64,000 nucleotides of DNA from DASQFQ01 sp963802905 (GCA_963802905.1 CAWDKH010000019.1:310001-374000), one strand, 5' to 3'. Shown: positions 8,982 through 18,126, counted from the stretch's first letter. Made by a program: numbers and translations. The notes: generated from the letters alone by a model not told the origin.

Positions 8982-9755
8982 GTGGGTATCGGCATTCGTC
9001 TTCACAAGCTGTGGCGCCTGAAGCTCGGGCTGGTCATCAGCATCGCGCTCGCCCTGTTCGCGGGGCTCTGGAGCGTGCAGAAGATCAGCCTCTCGCCGCC
9101 CGGGCTGACCCCGCGCTCGCTCGAGATGGCGACTGCGTCGACGCACGTGCTCGTGGACTCGCCGACCTCGGCGATGGTCGACCTGCGCCAGGACACCTAC
9201 AGCGTCGACGGCCTCCGGAACCGCGCCGTCGTGCTCGGCAACGTGATCGCGAGCAGCCAGGTCCAGGCGAGGATCGCGGCGCGCGCCCACGTGCCCCTCG
9301 AGCGCCTGCGCATCCAGGCGCCGCTCACCGCGCAGCAGCCGTCGGCTCCGGTGGACTCGGAGAACGCCCGGCACACGAGCGACATCCTCAAGTCGACCGA
9401 CCAGTACCGCATCGACCTCAAGGCCAACCCGACCGTCCCGATGCTCGACATCTACGCCCAGACGCCGACCGCGGAGAGCGCGGGCGCGCTCGCGAACGCC
9501 GCGGTGGACGAGCTCAACAAGTACCTGGAGGCCCTCGTCGCGCGGCAGAACACCCCGCTGAAGGACCAGATCCGCCCGGTCCAGCTGGGCCGTGCGACCG
9601 GCGTGGTGATCACGCCGGGCGTGAGGTGGCAGGCGGCGTTCCTCACGTTCCTGCTGACGCTGGGCGCCTCGTGCGCGACCGTGACGTTCCTCGCTCGCGC
9701 GCGGACCGGATGGCGCCAGGCGGCGCTTTCGGAGCGCGCCGCCGCGGAGGCCTGA
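8982..9755 (+). CDS. Wzz-like polysaccharide chain-length regulator paralogue
   Basis: About 257 residues. One helix lies near the N-terminus (LGLVISIALALFAGLWSV) and one near the C-terminus (AFLTFLLTLGASCATVTFLA), with an extracytoplasmic domain between them. This is the layout of polysaccharide co-polymerases without a kinase. The motif STHVLVDSPTSAMVD is shared with the other three paralogues here. YRIDLKANPTVPMLDIYAQ corresponds to YRLELQSHPDEPVLAIYAV in the fusion protein upstream. The start is uncertain: GTG at 8982 is preferred, TTG at 8973 is possible. It follows the fusion gene by 41 bases and precedes a third paralogue by 10. Confidence 0.7.
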   Translation: MGIGIRLHKLWRLKLGLVISIALALFAGLWSVQKISLSPPGLTPRSLEMATASTHVLVDSPTSAMVDLRQDTYSVDGLRNRAVVLGNVIASSQVQARIAARAHVPLERLRIQAPLTAQQPSAPVDSENARHTSDILKSTDQYRIDLKANPTVPMLDIYAQTPTAESAGALANAAVDELNKYLEALVARQNTPLKDQIRPVQLGRATGVVITPGVRWQAAFLTFLLTLGASCATVTFLARARTGWRQAALSERAAAEA

Positions 9756-9765
9756 GCCACCGCGC

Positions 9766-10512
9766 ATGGAACTGCTGCCGATCCTCCGGCTGATCTGGCG
9801 CCGTCGGATCCTGCTCGGGGCCGGCCTCGTCGTCTCCGTGGCCCTTGCCCTCGGGCTCGGCGGCCCGCCGAAGAGCTCGAGCGTGCTCGCCTGGACGCGC
9901 GTCAACCTCGACACGCCCACGTCGCAGCTCGTCAACTCCTCCCCCGGCGGCGCGGACACGCTGCCCTGGCGCGCGTCGTTCCTGATCCACCTGATGGCGA
10001 CCGACGCGACGCAGAAGCGGCTCGCGCAGTCGCTCCACGTCCGGCCGGACGAGGTGGCCGTGGTCGACCCCGCGCTCGGGGTGCCGATCGTTCCGGCCTC
10101 GATCCCGACGGCGGCGTCGGATGCGGCCGGGATCACGGTCGCACCGTACGTGCTGACCCTGACGCTGCCGACCCTGACGCTCCCGACGATCGCGATCGAG
10201 GCCGCAGCGCCCGATCGCGCCGGGGCGAAACGGCTCGCCGCCGCCGCGGTGGCCGTCCTGGAGTCGCAGTCGTCGCTGTCGGCCGACCGCTTCTCGTCGA
10301 AGATCCTGACCGGTGGCGGCGTCGTGCTGAAGCGCCAGCCGTTCCTGGTCGAGCAGGTGGCGCCGATCCGCGCGAAGCGGGTCACCGAGCGCGTGATCTC
10401 GCCCAAGCAGATCGGCCCGCCGCTGCTCCTTCTCGTGCTTTGGACCGCGGGCGCGCTGCTCCTGCCCGGCCGGCTGCACAGGCGGCGCCCGCGCGTCGCA
10501 CCCGCGGTCTAG
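9766..10512 (+). CDS. Wzz-like polysaccharide chain-length regulator paralogue
   Basis: An intact protein of 248 residues with an N-terminal helix (LLGAGLVVSVALALGLG) and a C-terminal helix (PPLLLLVLWTAGALLL). The shared motif appears as TRVNLDTPTSQLVN, and the late motif as PTIAIEAAAPDRAGAKRLA. A short internal repeat, LTLTLPTLTLPT, occurs near residue 130. It is the third gene of the operon. Its TAG overlaps the TAG of the convergent acetyltransferase within the shared CTAG at 10509-10512. Confidence 0.7.
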   Translation: MELLPILRLIWRRRILLGAGLVVSVALALGLGGPPKSSSVLAWTRVNLDTPTSQLVNSSPGGADTLPWRASFLIHLMATDATQKRLAQSLHVRPDEVAVVDPALGVPIVPASIPTAASDAAGITVAPYVLTLTLPTLTLPTIAIEAAAPDRAGAKRLAAAAVAVLESQSSLSADRFSSKILTGGGVVLKRQPFLVEQVAPIRAKRVTERVISPKQIGPPLLLLVLWTAGALLLPGRLHRRRPRVAPAV

Positions 10513-11150
10513 CGCAGGCGCCGGGCGGGCGTGCCCGCCCAGACCTCGCCGGCGGGCACCGGCCGCGTGACGACCGCGCCCATGCCGACGACGGCACCGG
10601 CGCCGACGACGAGGCGCTCGCGCAGCAGCGCTCCGGCGCCGATGTAGGCGGCGCGCTCGATCCTGACGCCGCCCGCCACGCGGGCCCCGGCGCCGAAGGT
10701 GACGCCATCCTCGACCACGTCGTCGTGGGTCAGCACCACGGCCGGCATCACGGCCACATGCGCGCCGAGCTCGACGTCGGCGGTCAGGATTGTCCCGGCG
10801 TGCAGCACCGTGCCCGGGCCGATCGAGGCCGAGGCCGGGACGACCGCGGTGGGGTGCACGAGCGTCGCGAAGCGCTCGGGGGGAAGACCGAGACGCTCGA
10901 CCAGCCCCAGCCGCCGCGGTGGGTCATCCGGCGACGCCACGCAGGCGACGACGAGCGCGTCGGGATGGTCGCTCGCGGCCTCGGACGGGCCGACGATGTC
11001 GACGCCGAGGACGCTCCGGCCGTGCGTCGCCGGGTCGTCGTCGAGCACGCCCGCGAGCTGCCACGTGGGAGCGACGGCGTTGACGGCGCGCACGAGCTCG
11101 AGCGTCTCGCGCGCGATCCCGCCCGCGCCGATGACCAGCAGCGGCCTCAG
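10509..11150 (-). CDS. NeuD-like sugar O/N-acetyltransferase (left-handed beta-helix)
   Basis: About 213 residues. The N-terminal VIGAGGIARETLELV is the Rossmann-like PglD/NeuD N-domain. The C-terminal half is built of hexapeptide repeats (ASIGPGTVLHAGTILTADV, AVVGMGAVVTRPVPAG) that form the left-handed beta-helix of acetyltransferases. HDDVVEDGVTF lies where the catalytic His is expected. No ATG, GTG or TTG precedes the conserved start. CTG at 11148-11150 overlaps the TGA of the upstream glycosyltransferase as CTGA, giving MRPLLVIGAGG, so a CTG start is the best reading. It likely acetylates a nucleotide-activated amino sugar made by the DegT aminotransferases. Confidence 0.8.
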   Translation of the reverse strand: MRPLLVIGAGGIARETLELVRAVNAVAPTWQLAGVLDDDPATHGRSVLGVDIVGPSEAASDHPDALVVACVASPDDPPRRLGLVERLGLPPERFATLVHPTAVVPASASIGPGTVLHAGTILTADVELGAHVAVMPAVVLTHDDVVEDGVTFGAGARVAGGVRIERAAYIGAGALLRERLVVGAGAVVGMGAVVTRPVPAGEVWAGTPARRLR

Positions 11151-12139
11151 GGTGCGACGCGCTGGGGTGATGGGTCGCGCAGCTCCGGCCCGCCGGTCTG
11201 GACCGACACCGGGCTGGTGAGCTTGGCGAACGGCACCGGTTCGCGCCCGAGCATCGCGCTGATCACGACCCGGTTCGCCGTGCGCTTGAGCTGACCGACC
11301 TCCCCGGACCCCGAGTAGACGGCGCGAAGGCCATGGCGCAGCATCACCGCGCCACGGTAGGCGACGCGGTGGACGGGGGAGAAGTACTTGCGCGCGTACC
11401 ACATGCGCGTCAGCGCGCCGAGGCTCTCGATGTGCGGCTTGATGCCCGCCTTGCGGTCGTGGTGGAGGATCGTCATCTGCGGCAGGTGGCGGATCTCCCA
11501 GCCCGCCATCTTGATGCGGCGGCAGAGGTCGGTCTCGTCCGAGTACATGAAGAAGTGCTCGTCGAAGTAGCCGGCGCTCTCCAGCGCCTCGCGCCGCGCG
11601 AGCATGAACGAGCCGCTGGTCCAGTCGCAGTCGGTCTCGCGCTCGTAGGCGGCGGGGTCGATCTCGCGCTCGCCGAGCCAGCGCGGGCGCCGGCGGCCGA
11701 GCCGCTCTGCGCAGAGCGCGTCGCCGAGCGCGCGGACGGCGTTCGGGAAGTAGCGGATCGTCGTGTCGAGGCGGCCCTCGCCGGTGATCTGGCGGGCGCC
11801 GGCGAGGCCGACGGTCGGGCGCTCGTCCATCATCCGCACGAGCTCGTCGAAGCTGCCCTCGAGGATCTCCGTGTCGGGGTTGAGGAACAGCACGTAGCGC
11901 GCGTTGCAGGTCATCAGCGCGCGGTTGTTGGCGTGCCCGAAGCCGTGGTTGCGCGACCACACGCTGCGCGCGCGCGGGAACTCGGTGGCGACCACCTCGG
12001 CGGTCTCGTCGCTGGAGTCGTTGTCGACCACGACGACGTCGCCGCTGATGTCGCCCATGTGCTCGAACACCGTCCGCAGGCAGGGACGGATCCAGTGCGC
12101 CTCGTTGGTGGAGACCGTGATGATGGCGAGATCGTGCAC
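11147..12139 (-). CDS. glycosyltransferase family 2 (rhamnosyltransferase-like)
   Basis: An intact 330-residue GT-A enzyme. The nucleotide-binding VVVVDNDSSDET and the DxD-equivalent LFLNPDTEIL are clear. DWTSGSFMLARREALES and FFMYSDETDLCRR follow, as in WbbL/RfbF-type rhamnosyltransferases. GTG at 12139 is chosen because GGGAGG lies 8 bases upstream. It sits between the acyl carrier protein gene and the NeuD-like gene in one minus-strand unit. The donor is likely dTDP-rhamnose, given rmlC and rmlD nearby, but this is inference. Confidence 0.85.
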   Translation of the reverse strand: MHDLAIITVSTNEAHWIRPCLRTVFEHMGDISGDVVVVDNDSSDETAEVVATEFPRARSVWSRNHGFGHANNRALMTCNARYVLFLNPDTEILEGSFDELVRMMDERPTVGLAGARQITGEGRLDTTIRYFPNAVRALGDALCAERLGRRRPRWLGEREIDPAAYERETDCDWTSGSFMLARREALESAGYFDEHFFMYSDETDLCRRIKMAGWEIRHLPQMTILHHDRKAGIKPHIESLGALTRMWYARKYFSPVHRVAYRGAVMLRHGLRAVYSGSGEVGQLKRTANRVVISAMLGREPVPFAKLTSPVSVQTGGPELRDPSPQRVAP

Positions 12140-12150
12140 CAGGGCCTCCC

Positions 12151-12414
12151 TCAGCCCAGCTTGCTGTCGACGAGCGCGGCGAGGCTGGCGAGGCTCTCGA
12201 AGACGTCGGCGGTGACGTCCTCGCCCTCGATCGTGATGCCGAAGCGCTGCTCGAGCTCGAGCACCAGCTCCAGCACCGCCATCGAGTCGAGCTCGGGCAG
12301 CGAGCCGAGCAGCGGCGTGTCCGCGTGAAGCGTGTCGGCGCGGTCTTCCACGCCCAGGGTCTCGACCACGACCGCCTTCACGGCGTCGATGTCGATGGTG
12401 GTCTGCACGTCCAT
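12151..12414 (-). CDS. acyl carrier protein
   Basis: An 87-residue protein with the phosphopantetheine attachment site PELDSMAVLELV (Ser44) and the acidic helix LELEQRFGITIE typical of carrier proteins. A strong AGGAG lies upstream. It is the first gene of a unit with a glycosyltransferase and an acetyltransferase, so it is probably a dedicated carrier and not the fatty-acid ACP. Possible partners in the window are the acyl-CoA ligase at 36.9-38.4 kb, which could load it, and acpS at 47.1 kb, which could modify it. Confidence 0.85.
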   Translation of the reverse strand: MDVQTTIDIDAVKAVVVETLGVEDRADTLHADTPLLGSLPELDSMAVLELVLELEQRFGITIEGEDVTADVFESLASLAALVDSKLG

Positions 12415-12503
12415 GGGCGTCCCTTTCTCCTGCCGTCCGATTCAGGGGACTAACGCGAGGAACGCGCCCGGACTTACGCAAGATTTGGCAATCGCGTCCC
12501 GTT

Positions 12504-12527
12504 GAGTTTCCGATGCCACGGCAACTC
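12504..12527. promoter_or_regulatory. inverted repeat in divergent promoter region
   Basis: The 133-base gap between the acyl carrier protein and epimerase genes is less GC-rich than its surroundings. It holds GAGTTTCCG (12504-12512) facing CGGCAACTC (12519-12527), with nine-base arms and one mismatch. It ends 20 bases before the TTG start at 12548, where GGGAG serves as ribosome site. It could be an operator for either direction. Confidence 0.4.
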
Positions 12528-12547
12528 GAAAACGAGGGAGTACAGCT

Positions 12548-13549
12548 TTGAGCAGTCTTGGACGCGTGCTGGTCACCGGCGGCGGAGGCGCGATCGGCTC
12601 GAACGTCTGCGATGAGCTGGTGCTCGCGGGCGCCGAAGAGATCGTCGTGCTCGACAACTTCGTGCGCGGTCGCCGCGCCAACCTCGACTGGGCGCGGGCC
12701 AACGGCAACGTCCGCCTTGTCGAAGGCGACATCCGCGACCGCGAGCTGGTGTACCGCCTCAGCGACGGCATCGACCTCGTCTTCCACCTCGCCGCGATCC
12801 GCATCACGCAGTGCGCGGAGGAGCCGCGGCTGGCCCTCGAGGTCCTCGTCGACGGCACCTACAACGTCTTCGAGGCGGCGGCCCAGCAGGGCGTGCGCCG
12901 CGTCGTGGCCTCCTCGTCGGCGTCGATCTACGGGCTGGCGGAGGAGTTCCCCACGCGCGAGGACCACCACCCGTACGCGAACGACACGCTCTACGGCGCG
13001 GCCAAGGCGTTCAACGAGGGCCTGCTGCGCAGCATGCACGCGATGTTCGGACTCGACTACGTCGCGCTGCGCTACTTCAACGTCTACGGGCCGCGCATGG
13101 ACGTGCACGGTCTCTACACCGAGGTGCTCGTCCGCTGGATGGAGCGCATCACCGACGGCAAGCCGCCGCTGATCCTCGGCGACGGCGCGCCAGACGATGG
13201 ACTTCGTCTACATGGGCGACATCGCGCGCGCGAACATGCTGGCGGCCACCTCCGACCTCACCGACGTCGTCTTCAACGTCGCCAGCGGGACCGAGACGAG
13301 CCTGCTCGAGCTGGCCCAGATGCTGCTGAAGGTGATGGGCTCGGACCTGGCGGTCGAGCACGGGCCGGCGCGCGCCGTCAACGGCGTCACGCGCCGGCTG
13401 GCGGACACGAGCGCCGCGCGCGAGCAGCTCGGCTTCCAGGCCGAGGTCGACCTCGAGGAAGGCCTCACCCGCCTCGTCGAGTGGTGGCGCGCCGAGCGCG
13501 ACGGCGCCGCGGCGCTGCCGATCGCCGACGCTCGCGCGGGCGGCCTGAT
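12548..13549 (+). CDS. NAD-dependent sugar-nucleotide epimerase/dehydratase (frameshifted)
   Basis: An extended SDR of about 330 residues. VLVTGGGGAIGSNVCDELV binds NAD, SSSASIYG supplies Ser, and YGAAK is the YxxxK pair. FNVYGPRMD is typical of UDP-glucuronate and UDP-GlcNAc 4-epimerases. The TTG start has GGGAG 9 bases upstream. One extra C near 13190 shifts the frame before QTMDFVYMGDIA. After that shift the frame runs without a stop into the aminotransferase. A second indel is likely, because a TGA overlapping the next ATG (13547-13550) fits the pattern of the other gene joins here. It probably supplies the keto or epimerised sugar to the aminotransferase. Confidence 0.8.
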
Positions 13550-14687
13550 GCAGGTCCCGTTCAGCCGGCCCTACCTGCGCGGCGACGAGGGCGCCGCGGT
13601 CGCCGAGACGATCGCCACCGGCTGGGTCTCCCAGGGCCCGCGCGTGCGCGAGTTCGAGGCGGCCTTCGCCGCGCGCGTCGGCGCGCGCGACGCCGTCGCG
13701 ACCACCAACTGCACGACCGCGCTGCAGCTCGCCCTCTACGTCTCGGGGATCGGCGCCGGCGACGAGGTGATCGTCCCCTCGATGTCGTTCATCGCCACCG
13801 CGAACTCGGTCTGGCAGAACGGGGCGGACGCCGGTGTTCGCCGACGTCGACCCGCGGACCTACAACCTCGACCCGGCCGTCGGCCGAGCGCGCGATCACG
13901 AGCCGCACGCGGGCGATCATGCCGGTCCACCAGCTCGGCCTTCCGGCCGACATGGACGCCTTCCTCGCGCTCGGCGAGCGCTACGGGCTGGCGATCGTCG
14001 AGGACGCCGCGTGCGCGATCGGCGCGTCCTACCGCGGGCGGCCGATCGGCTCGCTCGGGCCGCTGGCCTGCTTCTCGCTGCATCCGCGCAAGGTCATCAC
14101 CACCGGCGAGGGCGGCATGATCGCCGTCCAGGACCCGGAGGTCGCCGAGCGCCTGCGGCGGCTGCGCCAGCACGCGATGGACGTCTCCGACCTCGCCCGC
14201 CACGGCGCGAAGGACGTCGTCATCGAGTCCTATCCCGAGCGCGGCTGGAACCAGCGCATGACCGACATGCAGGCCACGCTCGGGCTGTGCCAGCTCGAGG
14301 CGCTCGACGAGATCCTCGAGCAGCGCGCCCGCCTGGCCGCCCGCTACACCGCGGCGATCGAGCACATCCCGTACCTCGAGCCGCCGTTCGAGCCCGACTA
14401 CGTCGCAGCGCACGTGGCAGTCCTACGCGATCCGGCTGGCGCCGGGCGCGCCGCTCGCGCGCAACGAGCTCATGCGCCGCCTGCTGCGCGACGGCGTCCC
14501 GACGCGCCGCGGCGTGATGGCGATCCACGAGGAGCCGGCCTACGCCGGCGTCGCCGCCGACCTGCCGCACACCGAGGCGGCCACGCGCGAGTCGCTGATG
14601 CTGCCGCTGTTCGCCGGCCTCACCGACGAGGAGCAGGACCACGTGATCGACTGCCTCGCCGCCCACGTGGGAGCGGTGGCGGCGTGA
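13548..14687 (+). CDS. DegT/DnrJ/EryC1/StrS aminotransferase (frameshifted)
   Basis: A PLP-dependent sugar aminotransferase of about 380 residues. TTNCTTALQLAL binds the PLP phosphate. LAIVEDAACAIGA carries the Asp that holds the pyridine nitrogen. SLHPRKVITTGEGG contains the Schiff-base Lys. Indels near 13825, 13885 and 14415 break the frame; each restores conserved sequence when corrected. It turns a nucleotide-linked keto sugar into an amino sugar, using glutamate. It is followed immediately by a WsaF-like glycosyltransferase whose GTG overlaps its TGA (14684-14687). Confidence 0.85.
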
Positions 14688-15954
14688 GGCGGGCGGCCCC
14701 GATGGACCGCGTCCGCCAGACGCGGCGGCTCCTGCGCTCCGAGGGGTATTCGGGCGTCGCAGCACGCGTGGCCAACCGCGTGTCGAACCGCATCTCGCCG
14801 CCCGGCAGCGGCCGGTTGCCCATCGCCCGCGCCGACCTCGAGCGGGCGGCGGAGATCGCCGCGAACGGCTGGACGCTGCCGGCGCCGCTGGAGGTCATGC
14901 CCGGCGAGCCGCTCACGATCGCGTGGGTCTGCGCCCCTCCGGGCCCCGGCTCGGGCGGCCACACGACGATGTTCCGGCTCATCTCAGCGCTCGAGCAGGC
15001 CGGCCATCGCTGCATCGTCTACCTACAGGACGAGCACGGCTGGGCGCTCGAGCAGCACGAGAAGGTCATCCGGTCGTGGTGGCCGTGGGTCAAGGCCGAG
15101 GTGCGCGACCTCGACGCCGGCATCGAGGACGCGCACGCGATCTTCGCCACGGCGTGGGAGACCGCGTATCCCGTCCTCGCCTCGCCCGCGCGCGGAACGC
15201 GCTTCTACCTCGTCCAGGACTTCGAGCCGTCGTTCTATCCGGCGGGGAGCGAGTGGCTGCTGGCCGAGGCGACGTACCGCTTCGGCTTCCACCACGTCAC
15301 GGCCGGACGCTGGCTGTCCGAGCTGCTGCGGCGCGACTATGGCGTGCCCGCCGACCACTTCGACTTCGGGCGCGATCTGACGTACGCGCTCGACCCCGCG
15401 GTCGGCCCCGAGCAGCGCACGGGCGTGTGCTTCTACTCGCGTCCGCAGACGCCCCGCCGGGCCCACCAGCTCGCCGTGATGGCGCTCGACCTGTTCGCCA
15501 ACGCGCCATCCCGAGGTCGACATCCACGTCTACGGCTGGGATGCCAAGGCGATTGCCGTTCGCGGCCACCAATCACGGTGTCTGCACCCCGGAGCAGCTC
15601 AACGCGATGTACAACCGCTCGCTCGCAGGGCTCGTGCTGTCGGCGACCAACGTGTCGCTCGTCCCGCACGAGATGCTGGCGGCCGGCTGCATCCCGGTGG
15701 TCAACGACGGCGAGCAGAACCGCATGGTGCTGGACAACTCGCACGTCGCCTACGCGCCAGCGACGCCGTTCGAGCTCGCGGCGAAGCTGTGCGAGATCGT
15801 CGAGCGCCCGGTCGCCGAGCGTCAGCGAGTCGCCGAGGCGGCCGCGGCGAGCGTCCAGGGAACGTCCTGGGACGACGCCGGCGCCACCGTCGTGCGGATC
15901 GTGGAGCGCGTCGTCGCTGACGCCGCGCGCCCGCGCCTCCTGCGCGCTATGTGA
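14684..15954 (+). CDS. WsaF-like glycosyltransferase (frameshifted)
   Basis: About 420 residues. The segment AWVCAPPGPGSGGHTTMFRL matches the N-terminal domain of WsaF-type rhamnosyltransferases. FYLVQDFEPSFYPAGSE and HFDFGRDLTYAL are further family signatures. The C-terminal GT-B half has LVPHEMLAAGCIPVVNDG, which binds the sugar nucleotide. Two indels, near 15508 and 15552, interrupt HPEVDIHVYGWDAKA. In-frame GTG (14684) and ATG (14702) are both possible; GTG makes the GTGA overlap used elsewhere here. A rhamnose donor is likely by family. It overlaps the convergent nucleotidyltransferase-like gene by 8 bases. Confidence 0.78.
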
Positions 15955-16939
15955 GAACGACTTCGGCGCCGTCGCCGAGCGAGACGCGGATCGCGGCCGG
16001 GAGGGCGAAGCCGCGCACGACGCGGGCGCCGCGCCCGATCACGCTCGACTCCAGGCGGCTGCCGACGAAGCGCAGCTGCGCATCCGGCAGCACGATCGAG
16101 TGCTCGATCTCGGACCCTTCGACGACCACGCCGGCGCCGATCGACGTGTACGGCCCGATGTAGGAGTCGGTCACCAGGGCGCCGGGCCCGACGACCACCG
16201 GCCCGCGCAGGAGGCTGCGGCGGACCTTCGCGGTCGGGTGGATCTCGACCGCGCCGTGGACGGTGCTGTCCTCGAGGCAGGCCGGATCCACGTCGGACGC
16301 GTGGCGCTCGAGCATGCGGCGGTTGCTCTCGATCAGCGCCTCCAGGTTGCCGTGACAGGGCAGGCAGCCGTCGACGTTCTGCACGCGGACGCGACCCCCG
16401 CCGGCTCGTAGCCCGGCGACCGGGTTGGCGGCGTCGTCGTGGTTCTCGAGCAGCATCGAGACCGCACGCGGGCTGAACAGGTAGCCCGGGGTGAGCTCCG
16501 GCGCCTCGGGCGCGGCCGGCTCGAGGCGCAGCGCGAGGGCGTCGAGGCGCTCGCGCGCGAAGGCAGACACATGCACGCGCATGCGCTCGCGTAGGAGCGC
16601 GTCACCGTGCTCGACGAGCACCGGCTCGCCGCGGAGGAAGTCGCGTCCGGCCGCCACGGCCAGCGCGCCGGGCAGACCCTCGGACGAGCGCCAGGCAGCG
16701 TGGCGCACGGTCAGATTCCAGTTGCTCCCGTCGCCGACCGCACGCTCGATCGCCTCGCCAGCCTCGGGCTCGGCCAGGATCGTCGCCTCGAGGATCCCCG
16801 CGGTGCGCAGCGCCTCCAGGTTGTGGAAGAGGATCGGCCGGTTCGCGATCGGGAACAGATGCCGCGATCCGGACACCACCGGCCAGCTGCAGTCGTCGCT
16901 GCCGTTGCCGGCGAGGATCAGGGCCTTGGCGATCTCCAT
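15947..16939 (-). CDS. degenerate sugar nucleotidyltransferase with beta-helix tail
   Basis: A 330-residue protein with the two-domain layout of long glucose-1-phosphate thymidylyltransferases: an N-terminal nucleotidyltransferase fold and C-terminal hexapeptide repeats (VVVGPGALVTDSYIGPYTSI). The usual GGxGTRLRP loop is replaced by LILAGNGSDDCSWPVVSG. The following KHLLP-type motif reads SRHLFPIANRPILF. Key nucleotide-binding residues are therefore lost, so catalysis is doubtful; it may be a regulator or scaffold. The frame is intact, so the changes are not an indel artefact. It is a single minus-strand gene between two plus-strand units. Confidence 0.65.
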   Translation of the reverse strand: MEIAKALILAGNGSDDCSWPVVSGSRHLFPIANRPILFHNLEALRTAGILEATILAEPEAGEAIERAVGDGSNWNLTVRHAAWRSSEGLPGALAVAAGRDFLRGEPVLVEHGDALLRERMRVHVSAFARERLDALALRLEPAAPEAPELTPGYLFSPRAVSMLLENHDDAANPVAGLRAGGGRVRVQNVDGCLPCHGNLEALIESNRRMLERHASDVDPACLEDSTVHGAVEIHPTAKVRRSLLRGPVVVGPGALVTDSYIGPYTSIGAGVVVEGSEIEHSIVLPDAQLRFVGSRLESSVIGRGARVVRGFALPAAIRVSLGDGAEVVLT

Positions 16940-17071
16940 GCCACAGCAACGGATGAGAGGGACGGTTCCGTTCGGAAGCAACGTCAGGAGCGGCTGAAAA
17001 ACGGGCCGTGTCGCCCCCGCGAAAGCGAGCGGGCCCCGGGCTCGTTCATTGGGCGACAAAAGGAGAACGTC
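16940..17071. promoter_or_regulatory. divergent promoter region with short palindrome
   Basis: A 132-base gap between the nucleotidyltransferase-like gene and the plus-strand Gfo/Idh gene. It contains TTCCG-TT-CGGAA at 16966-16977. AGGAGA at 17061-17066 is the ribosome site for the GTG at 17072. No clear -35/-10 pair was found. Confidence 0.4.
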
Positions 17072-18121
17072 GTGATCAACCTTGCGGTTGTGGGCTACGG
17101 ATACTGGGGCCCCAACATCGTCCGAAACGTCATGGAGCGCCCTGAGCTCGATTTCTGGGGGCTGTGCGAGATGAACCCCGAGCGCGCGGCGAAGTTCAGC
17201 TCGCGCTACCCGGGGGCGCGCACTACCGCGGACCTCGACGAGGCGTTGTCGGACCCCACGGTCGACGCCGTCTCGATCGCGACACCGCCGGCGACGCACC
17301 ACGCGCTCGTCAAGCGCGCGCTCGAGGCGGGCAAGCACGTGCTCGTCGAGAAGCCGCTGGCCACCTCCGTCGCCCAGGCCGAGGAGCTCGTGGAACTCGC
17401 GGAGCGCCGGGGATTGACGCTCATGCCGGGGCACACGTTCCTCTACAGCCCCGCCGTCAACAAGGTCCGGGAGCTCATCGACTCGGGCGAGCTGGGCGAG
17501 ATCTACTTCGTCACCTCGTCGCGCATGAACCTCGGCATCTACCAGCCCGACGGGGTGGTCAACGACCTCGCGCCGCACGACCTCTCGATCCTGCTCTACT
17601 GGATCGACCGGCCGGTCACGATGGTCTCCGCCTCCGGCTCGACCGTGTTCCAGAACGGCGTCCCCGAGACCGCGTTCCTCACCCTGTCCTTCGATCAGGG
17701 CCCGACCGCCAACGTGCAGCTGTCGTGGCTGGCCCCGCACAAGGTGCGCCAGACGATCGTGGTCGGCAGCAAGCGCATGGTCGTCTACGACGACGCTGCG
17801 ACGGACGGCGCCATCCGCATCTACGACCGCGGCTTCGACTTCACCGAGCCGAAGGACTTCGGCGAGTACCAGCTGACCTACCGCTCCGGTGACATGGTGG
17901 CGCCGCGCCTGGACCCGGCCGAGCCGCTCGGGCTCGAGCTCGCCGACTTCGCGCACGCGGTCGAGACCGGGTCGCAGCCGCGGTCCCACGCGCCGCTCGG
18001 CGTCGAGATCGTGAGGATCCTCGAGGCCGCGCACACCTCGCTCAGCTCCTCGGGTCAGCCGGTCGCGCTCGGGGCGCAGGTCGTCGACTTCACCGTCGCG
18101 CAGGTCCCGCGCGCGGCGTAA
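17072..18121 (+). CDS. Gfo/Idh/MocA sugar-nucleotide dehydrogenase (WlbA-like)
   Basis: An intact 349-residue enzyme. LAVVGYGYWGPNIVRNVME carries the GxGxxG motif, and HVLVEKPLATSVAQAEEL the EKP motif. GHTFLYSPAVNKVRELI and DLAPHDLSILLYW are typical of the WlbA/KijD10-like branch, which oxidises C3 of nucleotide-linked sugars or reduces keto sugars. A GTG start with AGGAGA 5 bases upstream is clear. The acyltransferase follows after 5 bases. Together with the DegT aminotransferase and the NeuD-like acetyltransferase it could make a 3-amino-3-deoxy, N-acylated sugar, as in Wlb pathways; this is inference. Confidence 0.85.
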   Translation: MINLAVVGYGYWGPNIVRNVMERPELDFWGLCEMNPERAAKFSSRYPGARTTADLDEALSDPTVDAVSIATPPATHHALVKRALEAGKHVLVEKPLATSVAQAEELVELAERRGLTLMPGHTFLYSPAVNKVRELIDSGELGEIYFVTSSRMNLGIYQPDGVVNDLAPHDLSILLYWIDRPVTMVSASGSTVFQNGVPETAFLTLSFDQGPTANVQLSWLAPHKVRQTIVVGSKRMVVYDDAATDGAIRIYDRGFDFTEPKDFGEYQLTYRSGDMVAPRLDPAEPLGLELADFAHAVETGSQPRSHAPLGVEIVRILEAAHTSLSSSGQPVALGAQVVDFTVAQVPRAA

Positions 18122-18126
18122 GGCAC

